64,000 nucleotides of DNA from Labyrinthula sp. Ha (lineage: Eukaryota > Sar > Bigyra > Labyrinthulida > Labyrinthulaceae): the NCBI GenBank assembly GCA_015227615.1, contig JAALGZ010000010.1, positions 1,116,001 through 1,180,000 on the forward strand, written 5' to 3'. Both the position numbers and the translations under genes were made by a program. Under the pieces are notes generated by a model. It was not told the DNA's origin and ran no database searches. It worked only from the letters and a program-made list of their open reading frames with translations. Shown here piece after piece: positions 32,026 through 42,645 of this stretch. Within the stretch, counting starts at the first letter, position 1. The number at the start of each line of letters is the position of its first letter.

Positions 32026-32231
32026 CAAATATTATTCTCATCCAACCAAACTGGGTAGCTAACAATGGCGTAAGAGGCGTTTCATGAAGATTCTAACGTA
32101 GGAATTTACCAATAACTATTGCAGGGAAATTAGCGCAACCTAAATGCACTGTTCTATTTGAGTTTCTCTATGAAAATATGGCGTTGCTCAGGTTTCCAGA
32201 TTCTGGTTTCTTCATTTATTATATTTCTGTT

Positions 32232-33281
32232 CTAGTTCGTGTAGGGTGAAGTAGGTTGGGGATACTCTTGGTTGCCTTGCATATACCGGACCGCATTAAT
32301 TTGGCGTTTAGCTTTCAACAAAGTATTGCGTCTTCTCTCTAATACACTGCCGGTATTTTCAAACACATTTCTGAATGATGTACCTATGTCTAATGTTGAT
32401 TTGTTGTCATTTAATGCAACTTCAGCCAATCTCTTCCCTAGTCCTGGTAATGCCTCGGTTAAACTCTTGCCCATTGTAGTCTCCCTGTTCTGGATATTTG
32501 GACTGCTATCTCGTCTAGCTAAGGAGTTGAAGATTGATTCGTTTATATGTGAGCTCAGAATCTCCTGAACAGAAACAAAATTGCCATTCCCTATACTTAA
32601 CCTCCGGTCGCTTAGTCTTTTCCAGAACTTAACTCCAAAAAATAAAGTTTGCAAGCTTCTTTGAAACCTAAATGAAGGGTAGAGTAATGCCGGATGTGTG
32701 TTGCAAAATGTGGAGAAACGTTGCAGGTCTACGCTTCCGGTCGCATCCAGTAAACTTGACATCATATTGATTCTTTTCAAAATATTTCTAGCAAACTTGT
32801 TCTTGGAGAACCCCTTTCCATAAACGTCTTTGCACATGGCAGCAACTTCATTTACCTCTAAGGTCCCGCTTTCATCTTCATCGTAAAGATCAAAAGCAAA
32901 AATTATTAAGGATGCTTTGGTCAGGGTACTAGATTTGATTCATGGAAAGTTGTACCAATAGTTCCAAAGTGCCATGATGAATTCTTTTAGATCAATTTCA
33001 CCAGACTGATCTTCCTATATTCACGTAAAAACTAGAGTTACATCAAAAATAGAGAAGATTCGTGTATTAAATTTAGTTCTTGGTAACTTCAAGTATTTCA
33101 TCAGCTCATGAAGGCTAATTTCCCCAGACCCATCAGCATCAACCTCCTGAAAAAAAAACTGAAATGTTTGAAGATCAGACGGCTTTAGGCCGAGAATAGA
33201 GTATACCTCTTCCTGAGCATAGAGTTCTCTAGTAGCTTCACTAACTTTCTTCTTAAAGCACAGGCTCACAATACTTCCCAT
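32232..33281 (-). CDS. acylated EF-hand calcium-binding protein (three exons)
   Basis: Exons on the minus strand: 33281..33042, 33014..32956 and 32928..32232, 331 residues. Three canonical EF-hand loops: residues 48-59 (DADGSGEISLHE), 80-91 (DEDQSGEIDLKE) and 116-127 (DEDESGTLEVNE); a fourth (DATGSVDLQRF) is degenerate. Intron 1 cuts the second loop right after its first Asp, so splicing is needed for two of the sites. The start MGSIVSLCFKKK has Gly2 and Ser6 for N-myristoylation, Cys8 for palmitoylation and adjacent lysines, so membrane anchoring is likely. The arrangement recalls calcineurin B/recoverin-like sensors, but the 200-residue C-terminal part (with HPALLYPSFRFQ...GVKFWKRLSDR) is not that of those families and its role is unknown. 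Divergent from the gene at 33980. Confidence 0.87.
32929..32955 (-). other. 27-nt intron 2 of EF-hand gene
   Basis: On the minus strand begins GTACAA and ends AATCTAG; phase 2, giving WNYC-TLTKAS. It carries an in-frame TGA. A CATGAATC stretch is a possible branch site. Confidence 0.88.
33015..33041 (-). other. 27-nt intron 1 of EF-hand gene
   Basis: On the minus strand begins GTAACT and ends GAATATAG; phase 0, inside the codons of EF loop 2. It carries an in-frame TGA. Confidence 0.9.
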
Positions 33282-33979
33282 TTAACTTTGTTTAAAGAGA
33301 CATTTAAACTAAACGGTCTAGACGTGTGGCTATAAAGTAGCGCCACCCTATAAAAAGATATAATGATACAAAAACAGAAATTTTATGAATTAATAATTAA
33401 ATATTATAGAGAAATGATGTAATGAAAAGAAGAAACCGAATTGAGTACTTTGGACACGAGTAGAGAAGATAACGGGGACAAGCAAGGATCTTTTTCTGAT
33501 TTGCAATCTTTAGATCTATTTAGTACAACGCCTTTTTCTGAGTTGCAGTTCGAGTGCTTTCTGGGGAAGAAAGAATGGAAATAGAAACTCTTTTATGTGT
33601 GTTCTCCTTAATTCTTCAAAACTACATATCAAAACTAAGGACAAATAGTCATGTTTTATATATTAACCGATCATTTTAATTTAGTAGGTTCCTACAAAGT
33701 TAACGAGATCAGTTTGAACTTTATTTTATGCTGAAAGATGATATCAATAATTCATTGTTACTGCGATAAGTTCGTCACCTAACTGCAATATGGGAAGTTC
33801 CCACTATATTGGTATTTTGGGCAAATTATTCATGTGTGATCCCGGAGATCTCGGTAAAAAAACACAAACTAAAGAGAAAAAGTTACACTGAACAATACGC
33901 GCACAATACGCCAAAACTCAAGTAATATTGAACGAAATCATTCGGAAAAGACTTTAAAATCAAGTAAACCTTAAAGGAA
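33282..33979. other. divergent spacer of 698 nt
   Basis: Promoter region for the EF-hand gene (minus) and the 160-aa gene (plus). No motif was recognised. Confidence 0.45.
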
Positions 33980-34462
33980 ATGAATGAGAGTGTGTATTCT
34001 TTTGATTGGAGTTCTGAGGATGAAGAAGCGCTCCATGGGGTGGATGTAACAGAAGTGAAGTCCTGGCTATCTTTTTCATCAACAGAGTCAACTGGAGAAA
34101 GCGAGCACATATCTTTTTTCAGAAAGGCAAGGGAGGGTAGGGACACTATGCATAACATCCTTTTAACCTCTCAAAGAGCTCAAACTTCGCCTGCTCCATT
34201 CTCTGTACCTAGGAGAAAATTTCGACAGCGACCAAAGTTAGAAAAAGGGGAAAGTGTCGAATCGCTGATAAAAAAACTTCAGAATGAAAAAATTTTTTTT
34301 ACATCAGTTCCTGGAATACAAGAGATTCGGTATATTTTGGAAAATGAGGAAAGAAAGCCACGAAGAAATAATAGAGGAAGAAAACTATTCAAAACTCATC
34401 TTAAAAAGTTGCAAAAGTTTCCTCGGCGTATAACCCAAATGAGAGGACTTGCTACGAGGTGA
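33980..34462 (+). CDS. hypothetical 160-aa protein, acidic head and basic tail
   Basis: Not recognised. ATG to TGA, intronless. The first 50 residues are acidic and Ser-rich (DWSSEDEEALHGVDVTEVKSW, with a possible short amphipathic helix); the last 70 are strongly basic (RRKFRQRPK, KPRRNNRGRKLFKTHLKKLQKFPRR), suggesting nucleic-acid or ribosome binding or a nuclear location. No membrane segment. The next gene on the same strand starts 240 nt downstream. Confidence 0.6.
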   Translation: MNESVYSFDWSSEDEEALHGVDVTEVKSWLSFSSTESTGESEHISFFRKAREGRDTMHNILLTSQRAQTSPAPFSVPRRKFRQRPKLEKGESVESLIKKLQNEKIFFTSVPGIQEIRYILENEERKPRRNNRGRKLFKTHLKKLQKFPRRITQMRGLATR

Positions 34463-34702
34463 TTTGAATAGTAGATATTGTGAGAAACATGGAAATATAT
34501 AGAAAATGCAAAATTTGTAGAAAATTTTGAGTAGTGAAGAATAGACGTGTAGAGTTCTGGAAAATGAAACAACCTTTTTACCAGCGTTTTGTTTTTTTGC
34601 TTTCTTTTTAACCACTAAAACTTCGATTTGTCTTTTGTTTGTTTAGTGGAACAAAATTAACGGAATAGCCATAATTATGACATAGAACTAACCGTTTAAC
34701 AA

Positions 34703-35350
34703 ATGTCTGGAAGAGAAAATCAAGAAATAAAAAATGTCGAGTACAGTAACAACGAACTACGGTTTGAAACAAGAGGAGTGGTGAATTTTGAAGATAAAAA
34801 GTTTGGAAAACAAAGTAGGTTACAAGCATTGGAGAAAGATTTGAAGGCGCTCCAGTGGCAGAAACTTGCGAATGATGCAGCAATTAAGGCCGTCTTGCTA
34901 AAGAATAAAAAACTAAAGAAGAAGAACAGGCGGAAGAAGTCAGAGAAGCTTGCCTTGCAGGTAAAGAAGGAGTCTGAAGCTCACCCAAGCATTTCAAAAG
35001 AAGCACTCCGCTTGCAAAGAATTGTTTTAGAAGAGGAAACAAGAATGCAACGAAAGAAAACACAGGTTATCTTAAAACAAGATGTGAGAGCCCATACAAA
35101 ATGCCTACAACATATAAAAGAGAAGCTTAGAAGAAGAGAAGAGATTCAAAAACGGAAGTTTGCCTACAAGAAAATAATGCGAAAAGCTAACACACTTAGG
35201 ACAAGATTACAAAGCACAGAAGAACACAAGATAGAAGGAGACCTAGATCTCGTACAGAAAGCAAGATCAAAGGTAGAGACCACAGTCGACGCTTTACATA
35301 AACTTGCACAGCTTGAAAGAGAGGTAGCAGAGCTCAATCTCAAGAAATAA
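34703..35350 (+). CDS. hypothetical coiled-coil protein, 215 aa
   Basis: Not recognised. From about residue 38 to the end the protein is almost entirely charged helix, Lys/Arg/Glu-rich with heptad-like Leu (SRLQALEKDLKALQWQKLA, LDLVQKARSKVETTVDALHKLAQLEREVAELNLKK), so it should form a long coiled coil. The N-terminal 35 residues look unstructured. It converges with the membrane-protein gene at 35457, with 106 nt between stops. A flagellar or cytoskeletal role would fit the composition but is not shown. Confidence 0.65.
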   Translation: MSGRENQEIKNVEYSNNELRFETRGVVNFEDKKFGKQSRLQALEKDLKALQWQKLANDAAIKAVLLKNKKLKKKNRRKKSEKLALQVKKESEAHPSISKEALRLQRIVLEEETRMQRKKTQVILKQDVRAHTKCLQHIKEKLRRREEIQKRKFAYKKIMRKANTLRTRLQSTEEHKIEGDLDLVQKARSKVETTVDALHKLAQLEREVAELNLKK

Positions 35351-35456
35351 AAATCCAAACATGTGGTACTTGGATTTAATAAGGGAAAAAGGTAATATAG
35401 TAACTTTGCGTTATAACAAACATAGAAATTACTCATCAAACGACTTCATAGGGAGC

Positions 35457-36161
35457 TCAAGAAGTTGAATTTAACCCAAAGATGCTTTCAAAGTCGTCAC
35501 ATGTTATTTCTCCAGAACAAACTTGAGTTAAACTAATAGTACTAAAGTCAAAAATAGCTCCAAGACAGAGGCAATCTCCGTCATTAGGAAAACTACAGGT
35601 AATAAAGTTCGAGTACAATGGACTTCCATTTCTACAAGGAACAAAACTTCCTTCTTCTGTACACACTCTTCGCTGATCCTGTGATGAAACTTCCTTACAG
35701 TATTCTTCAAACACCAAATCAAACTCTGATGTTGGAGATTGAGTAGGTGTTTTAGATGGAGATAAAATAATTGGTGAAAGTGAAGGAAAACTTGAAGGTG
35801 ATTCTGATGGAGAAGAAGGTTCATTCCCTGAATCAACGTGATCATTTGCATTCCTGAAACTTTCACCCACTAGAGTAAGCGCGATGAAAGCGGTTCCAAG
35901 AAGGATGAGCATGATGGCGAGAACAACGCAGGGAAACAAAAGAGCAATAGATTTTTGTCTAAAACTTGCATGAAAACGGTCTCTTAATGCTGTTGTGTCT
36001 GAAGAAGCAGAAAAAATATCCTCTGGTTCCGGTTCGACAATTGGAAGAGAGGTTAGATTGAGTTCTATAGGGTTGTCTTGAGAAGAAGAGTTTATTATTT
36101 CAGCAACTGGGGCGTTTGAAGAAATTTGACTACTCTCTTCGTCCAAAAGTTCAGCATCCAT
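35457..36161 (-). CDS. type II membrane protein with Ser/Pro stalk and Cys-rich ectodomain
   Basis: Not a named family. 234 residues: an acidic N-terminal cytosolic part (1-70), a single hydrophobic helix (about 72-98, preceded by Arg/Lys, so N-in), a Ser/Pro/Thr stalk (about 111-146, repeated SP-x-S-P-S steps) and a compact C-terminal region with eight cysteines (155, 167, 176, 189, 197, 199, 215, 221), enough for four disulfides. Ser/Pro-repeat stalks of this kind are common in diatom and other stramenopile surface proteins. A cell-surface or secretory-pathway location is inferred. A TGACGTGGCA element lies 138 nt upstream and a GTACGTCA (36205-36212) lies 43 nt upstream. Confidence 0.72.
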   Translation of the reverse strand: MDAELLDEESSQISSNAPVAEIINSSSQDNPIELNLTSLPIVEPEPEDIFSASSDTTALRDRFHASFRQKSIALLFPCVVLAIMLILLGTAFIALTLVGESFRNANDHVDSGNEPSSPSESPSSFPSLSPIILSPSKTPTQSPTSEFDLVFEEYCKEVSSQDQRRVCTEEGSFVPCRNGSPLYSNFITCSFPNDGDCLCLGAIFDFSTISLTQVCSGEITCDDFESIFGLNSTS

Positions 36162-39100
36162 GGAATCTTTTATTGACTAGTATGTTTTTTTTGTGTTATT
36201 TATAGTACGTCAAGCGGTGCGTTTTGTATCCGATGCCCAAAACTTTTTCTGTTTCGTAAATGTTTCCGTTATGTATATGGATAGATGGAGATTAGATGAT
36301 GACGTGGCAAGATGTATGCGTATGGAAGATAAACTATAATGTAATAATGAAGATGGTTATATTGTGCAGTATAAGGATGAAGCTTAGTTTGTATCAAAGT
36401 GAATTTGAAAAGGGAAAGAACTTCCAAGAAACTTAAATGCCATTTATTTATTAAGAGTGCTCTTGTACTAGATGAAATGATTTTCTGAACTCAATAATGT
36501 ATTTCGTTGTTTCGATGCTCAAATGGGAAATCCAAACCAAATTATACGAACGAAGAGTCATTTCTTTATATTGACTGTATTATTGAGATTTCCATACAAG
36601 CACTATATTTCACAGGATTTAATTTACAAGATTCTTTAGGCCGCTTGGCTACCAATATGACCACAGATTCCTATGGAAACTAGCTAAAGAGATTCAACAA
36701 ACAAGGGCAACGAGCTCCAAACACTACAGCAACAATATAAACTACGCCCTATTAGTTACAAATAACTTTTCGTAAAAAATATAAGAATATTTTCCTCTGT
36801 GGGCCTGCATCGCAATATAGAATAGCCCTCCTGTAGTTCAACTAAAGTTAACAACTGTGCTGACTCTTGACTTCACTCTAACAGAATACACTTGCTTTAA
36901 TTTGCTACAGTTCCATGAATCACAGCTAATAGTTTTTGCTTAAGCTCCATGGAGTGTGGTAGGTTTCAACTTGAAATAGTGTATCATGAACTTAGGGGAT
37001 GATGGGAAAACCTGGTATGTGGGACAGAACTCACCTCTAAGCAGAGTCCAAAAAATATAATTAAACTCTTAGCCTGTGTAAATTAGATAGATAAGATTAG
37101 AATATTGCATGATATTGAAAAAGACACGGGTGAAGCAAGTGGTAAGTAACTTTGACACCCTCGTGTCGGGTGAAATGACAAACTATAATTTTTTTCATTT
37201 CTTTCTACTACATGAAACAGTAATTTCTGCAACATGAGACTACCTGCTTAAGCTAAGGTCAACAAAATACATCAGGCTTGCAATCTCATAAAATTGCCAC
37301 TTTGGATGGGAGTTTGTTCTGTTAAATAGGCTAAGGAAATGTGCAATCCCTGCACGGTTACAAGAGAAATGAGTATACCTCAAAACTGTCTGCAAAAAGC
37401 AGAAAAAAGGGTTTCTCAAGCTGAAGAGTTACTGCCTTAGGCAGAAGATGCAATAATGGGCTATTGCGAATGCTGTCAATGTTGATACAGTAGTTTGCCT
37501 AAAGGTTTCTGGAAAAATCAGTCTTTACTTAGAGGGTGTCATTAACATAAAGGGTGTTCGTTTTGGTGCAACAATTAGATATGGATCTGCTGGTAATGGG
37601 CTAAAGTGAAATAATTTGTTAAATTTAGGCGCTATGTTAGAGAAATTTGGGAAAGATGCTTTAGATTAATAAACTGTATCAGAATGGAGACATTATTTTG
37701 TATCCCATATGTAAAATGTACATCCAGGATACTAAGAATAAGTAACTTGGCTTTAACCAGTCTGTTTACTACTTGTCACAATTGTCTCACTAGCTTCTCT
37801 AGAATATGAAATAAACGAACTAATTTGAAGAGTAATTAGAGACTTGTGATGGGCTAAGTTCAAAAGTGTTAATGTGAAAAATCTACTTTGTTGAACTATG
37901 GCATAGATATTGATAAATCATTTGGCTTTGTGCACTGTTTGGGCGTATCATAGCACTTTGAACTAGAGATTTAATTGGAAAAAGAGTGCTGTTCTACAAA
38001 AATAAACTGGGTTCCTCATGCTGAAGTAACTTTAAAGGGAAAACTGCAGGAATTGTTTCTCTTTGTGAAGGAGCAATACCATAGATTACCCGACCATTCA
38101 ATATGTAACTACGGCTCCTGTGATATAACATTATCTCATTAATCTTGAAATTGGTATCGCTTCGGTAACTTTTTATGTGACTGTACTTATGTAATATAAT
38201 ATTAACTCCGTTTGAAGATTTAGTACAGAATTAAATATATCTGATGGTAAGATTATAAACATCTGGCTGAGTTACAAATTTCATTCTGGCATACTCGTTA
38301 AGCGCCCATGTCAGCTGCTCTATCTACATAATTCTTAACCGGGACATAGCTCTTACAAAGAGCGTAGAGAAGGATTAACCTGGCGTAAAGTCAGATGATA
38401 TTTCATGACAACATTTACTACTTTTTTGTACTGTTTCGAAATGATTCGTCAAATGAATCTCTTAATACTTAATTTTACCACAGTTCTACAATAGAAAACT
38501 TAGAAAGTATTCCCAAAGGTGTTTTCCTTTCTTTCGTATTAGCAACATTCTCCAGTCATAATGTTTAAACCAGCTAATATAATATCTTTGGGATAAACTC
38601 GTAAAACCTGCTAATACAAGCAACCGAGATACATTATTGTTTGATGATCACAGTAAAATAAAACAAGCGGTAACTCATCCAATTGTCAGGGCCTTTTTTA
38701 ATAGGGTTTCAAGAGTGTATTCTATTCTCGGAAGTGAGGATTGGTACAGGAGCTATATATGTGTTGGTCTGCAATTTGTCGTTTAGAATTAGCCACTACG
38801 CATTTTTTATAGAAGCCAAGTCCAAATCGAAAGTTCATATTTTAATTCTTATTTCCATAGTTGCAATCAGGCATCTTTGTCTAATCAAAGGCTACGTATT
38901 TTTTTTCAGTAGGGCTTCATTCTGTGTCATTCACTGACAGGGAGCTATCAGAGTGTTATATAGGAAATTTCCTGTCATACGAACTAGCATTCCTGAACTG
39001 AAACAAAGTATTGGAGCAGGTCTGAAGTAGTGGTACATCCTTTTTACCGTGCAGCGTATATGCATCGGATTTGTTAAGATCCATCAATAATTATTTGATG

Positions 39101-39882
39101 ATTGTATTGATTATGGTTGTTAAAGACAAAACTAAGATGTTGAGTCTTCGCAAACTATTTCAATTTTATTCTGATAATCAATGGATTGTCAATATTCAAT
39201 CATAATTCGTTTGTCAACCTAAAATGCTCTAAGAAAGAAAAATGTGCACAAAAAAATAATTTCTAAATAATTAATCAATCAGATTTGACCCCAAGAACCT
39301 TAGCACGGTATGCTGATAGGTAATATTCTCTGTTATTTTTTTTCTGGCAGATGTCTTGTATTAGAAAATCAGTGTTTATCTTTTTGTTATTATAATTATC
39401 CAAAATTTTATAATGTGAATGACGCATATCGATCGTAAATGGACAATTATTACTAAATTGGTTTACCGGAATTTTTCCGGCTATAAAAAAAAACGGATAT
39501 TTTGCTCTTTATGAGACAAATAAGAAAAGGTAGGCCTTATCTACAAAGTCATAGTTAGACAACGTTATTAACTTAAACGTTACCTAACATTACAAGTATT
39601 GCTGTAAAAGATATTTGATGTATTGTTTGAAATTCAATATTCCAATAATTTCCATGAAATTAATTCCAAATATGAATGTCTAATCTCGACGTTACATTAC
39701 CACAATATTTCAATCAAACTTTTTCGAGAATGAGATTTTCTTACTCTTTCTCGGAACACTCTTGGAAATCGGAACTATTTTGAGACTGTAAACAAGTATA
39801 ACCGGGAATATAGAACTAAACAGTTGTAATTTAGGCATAATAGTATGTGCAGTATAAACAAAAACGGCGGAATAAAAAAAGT
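36162..39882. other. gene desert, about 3.7 kb, with coding-like remnants
   Basis: No intact gene. Between about 36990 and 38090 several plus-strand pieces in different frames have ordinary protein composition (for example GDDGKTWYVGQNSPLSRVQ; ANAVNVDTVVCLKVSGKI; GVRFGATIRYGSAGNGLK; GAMLEKFGKDALD), broken by stops and frame changes. This could be a decayed gene, but no family was recognised. Confidence 0.3.
36300..36309 (+). promoter_or_regulatory. TGACGTGGCA bZIP-type element upstream of the Cys-rich membrane protein
   Basis: The ten-base string TGACGTGGCA contains the TGACGTGG core recognised by ATF6/XBP1-like bZIP factors. The same ten bases occur upstream of the Erv1 gene. Functional use is inference. 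Confidence 0.3.
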
Positions 39883-41099
39883 ATGAACAAACAAGATTTA
39901 TTAAGTGAAGAATGGGGTTCATTTCCTGGTGTTTGGTATAAACAGCAAGTGACCCATCTGTGTAAGGATATAACACTTCACTATAGGTTTCCTGATCCTA
40001 TGGAGTATGACCTTACAAACGAAACTACTTGGAGTGAAAATGGAAGAGTTTTGATTCACGTTCCAGGTCGTGGAAGAGATGTTGAGTTGTTTAAATCTAA
40101 AGCTAGAGGAGAGCTGGCTGATGAGCAGAATGTGGTTTTATTGTCGTTGAAACTTAAGGAAGAAGAGAATTTACTAGATAGTTCTGAATGTCCGAATAAA
40201 AAGGATAGATATAGAAATTTCCCCGATGAGTTTGGATATGTATTGTTCGGTTTTTATTTTATGTTTAGCAATATGGAAACGTTGGAGAAATGGATAGAGA
40301 AAAGAGAATCTGGAAAACTGCCTTTGATAGGGAGAATTATGTTTTTGAACACATTGAAAATGCTTTTTATACTTTTGAAAAAGAGTTGAATATTAAATTT
40401 TCAGAAGTTTTTTATTTTGGTTTTTCAGCTGGTGGACAAGTTGTTAATCGACATCTTCTTCTTGGAAATTCAACTTTCTTTGAAGAAAGAGTTACAAAAG
40501 TTTGTGCAAGTTCTCCTCTTCATTATACTTTTCCAATAACTTCAGAGCAATATGGAGGAAGATATCCATATAGTTTAGTTCAAACTCCAGTTCTTGATTC
40601 AACAAATAATCTTTTTGATGACCAATTTATTCAACAAGCTATTGAAAACTTTCCTTTTTTATTTGATAAAGTAAATGTTTTATTGACTGTTGGTGGAAAA
40701 GATAATTTCAAAATAGGTGAATATGATGAACTACTTAAAGAAGGAGAAGGAAGATTACAAAGACTAGAAGCTTATTTTGATCTTGCTCTTTCTAAAGCGG
40801 AAACTATTCATTTTTTAAACCATAGTTTTCTTGATAGGGCGGAATTTGAAAATAGTTTTCGTTGGAGTAAAAGTATTATTGATGGAGTTGATCATGATAA
40901 GTATCAAATGAATAAAGCATGTTGGAATTATTTCTTTGACACGGAGTTGGAGATCGATAGTGGATATTGGGATTACTTTCATCCTTTAGTTTATGTTTGC
41001 ATTTTTTTCCTTGTTATTTTTTGTGTCATCAAGAGCTTTTTCATAAATAGTGAGACTGAAAAAGAAATCAAAGCTAAACTTGAGGATTCTAGTGTTTGA
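39883..41099 (+). CDS. alpha/beta-hydrolase with C-terminal anchor (two exons, 29-nt intron)
   Basis: Join 39883..40239 and 40269..41099, 395 residues; the start is the ATG at 39883 (only GTG lies upstream). A serine hydrolase: nucleophile elbow GFSAGG with Ser172, an acidic candidate in TVGGKD (Asp264) and catalytic His in GVDHD (His328). The flanking NRHLLL and the SSPLHYTFP...YPYSL region match the PHB-depolymerase/dienelactone-like hydrolases that have GHSAGGQFVHR and GWYTFP...YPYGL in bacteria. A hydrophobic segment (about 358-378) near the C-terminus followed by a charged tail suggests a tail anchor. Without splicing, the N- and C-terminal halves lie in different overlapping frames. Substrate unknown. 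Confidence 0.83.
40240..40268 (+). other. 29-nt intron in hydrolase gene
   Basis: Begins GTATTG and ends ATGTTTAG; phase 0, joining DEFGY to QYGNVGEMDREK. It has exactly the length (3n+2) needed to bring the two overlapping frames together, and the same length as the Rho intron. Confidence 0.85.
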
Positions 41100-41445
41100 T
41101 ATTTTATTAGTGTAAAGATAGATATTCATTGTAGTTTATTTATATTATAATGTACATATTCTGGTATTTTAGTTGGTCAAGCGGCTTTTCTCTTCTTGTC
41201 AACGTTGTTTTCGTTATTGAAATTTAATCTAAAAGAGAATCATGCCTCTTGGGTCATTTGTGTCTTGTAAGAGAGCTGAATGAGCTATGGGAGTAAGAAA
41301 CGCTGAAAAAATACTATGAACAGAGTTATTATCTTGCTTTAACTCTAAGAAGGAAGTATGGATACTACAGAAAGACAAGTTTCCTTTTACTTACATTGTT
41401 CTTTATTATTGAGAATTGTTTTAACTTCTTCCATATTCTACCAGT
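41100..41445. other. spacer of 346 nt
   Basis: Between two plus-strand genes; no feature recognised. Confidence 0.5.
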
Positions 41446-42645
41446 ATGAGTAACGGAATCGTTCTTGATCGTTTGGTAAAATTTTACCGTTTAGGAACAA
41501 CAAGAAAAATGAAATCAAAACGTGTTGGAATCGAAGTTACATTAAATAGGTTGACTTTTCTAGCCAAAAAAGCAATCCATCCAAAAAATGCAAAACAATA
41601 CCTTAGTAAACAGTTAAAAAATTTAGAGGGGTTATCTTCAAACATGTATTTTCTCAATGTAGACCTTCCACAAAAGAAGTTCAGCAAAGAAGATGTTGAG
41701 TTTGTGCAAAGTGTGTCAAGACGTACAAAACTTATTGTAGAAGCAGAGTTTTCTTCTAGTTGCTCCTTAGATGCAGTTTTATTCTTCTTGAGAAATTTTA
41801 AAGACCAAAATTATTTAACAGAAATTATTTTTTATGAGGATTTTCTTTTTTCTCTTTTAAAGAGAGAACTTGAAGAACTCATGAGTTTTATTTTTATTGA
41901 GGAAGAAGGTCAGAATTATCTTTTGAGAAATATTTTTAATACAGTGAACAGGAAATCTGTGAAGCATATCAGTGACTCTATAATTAAGCTTAGTCAAAGG
42001 AAAGACATTTATCTGCCTCTTTCGCTAAATATGACTTCTAATTTTTGGTATCCAGTTTGTAGAAGATGGAAAACTGTTGAACCTCATCCAGATTTTAGCT
42101 TTTCTTGGGTTGACATTGGGTTTGATCACAATTCCGAGACGGCTTTGAACGTTTTCAGAATACTTCCTCTCATGAAAAAGGAACTGCTCCCGCTCTGTAT
42201 TCGTTTTAGACTTGAGGCTATAGGAAATAGATCTTCTCTTGCTTTTTTTCACTACGTTTCAGAATATGTTTCAATTTGTGGTTTGGATGAAGCTCAAATA
42301 ATTTGCTCAGATTACACTGATGATTTTTTTAAACCAACAAAGTATATTTACAATAGTTTTGTTAAAAACAGAAGAAAGTTTAAAAGGTTATCATTCAGAA
42401 TTGGTTCACACAGTTCTCCATTTGCTGAGTGGGATCTAGATCTTTGTAGTATAGCAAGTGAGATTGATGAGAACTGGAAAGCACAAACTATAAATCTTCT
42501 ACGTATGTATAAGTCTAGAATAATGAACTTAGGAAGTGAGTGGAGTACAGGAATAAGTGACTATTTTGAAAATGAATACGCTTTGATTGGATATATACCT
42601 GATTTGATATACACTGCTCCAAAAACTAAACAAGCTCTCGATTAA
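41446..42645 (+). CDS. hypothetical 399-aa protein
   Basis: Not recognised. Intronless ATG-to-TAA frame. Rich in Phe, Leu, Ser and charged residues with alternating strand/helix pattern and no signal peptide or membrane helix. Segments such as YLTEIIFYEDFLFSLLKRELEELMSFI and LNVFRILPLMKKELLPLCIRFRLEAI suggest repeated helix-strand units, loosely like degenerate leucine-rich repeats. A basic start (FYRLGTTRKMKSKRVGIEV) precedes them. It lies in the same orientation as the hydrolase and V-ATPase genes, without other hints of function. Confidence 0.7.
   Translation: MSNGIVLDRLVKFYRLGTTRKMKSKRVGIEVTLNRLTFLAKKAIHPKNAKQYLSKQLKNLEGLSSNMYFLNVDLPQKKFSKEDVEFVQSVSRRTKLIVEAEFSSSCSLDAVLFFLRNFKDQNYLTEIIFYEDFLFSLLKRELEELMSFIFIEEEGQNYLLRNIFNTVNRKSVKHISDSIIKLSQRKDIYLPLSLNMTSNFWYPVCRRWKTVEPHPDFSFSWVDIGFDHNSETALNVFRILPLMKKELLPLCIRFRLEAIGNRSSLAFFHYVSEYVSICGLDEAQIICSDYTDDFFKPTKYIYNSFVKNRRKFKRLSFRIGSHSSPFAEWDLDLCSIASEIDENWKAQTINLLRMYKSRIMNLGSEWSTGISDYFENEYALIGYIPDLIYTAPKTKQALD

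Noticed and set aside
38290-38340. minus-strand string resembling a tRNA start (GATAGAGCAGCTGACATGGG)
   Set aside because: No acceptor pairing and no TTC-loop arm at the right distance.
40249-40267. 19-nt GT-AG interval inside the hydrolase intron
   Set aside because: Its length gives the wrong frame; only the 29-nt interval from 40240 to 40268 joins the two halves.
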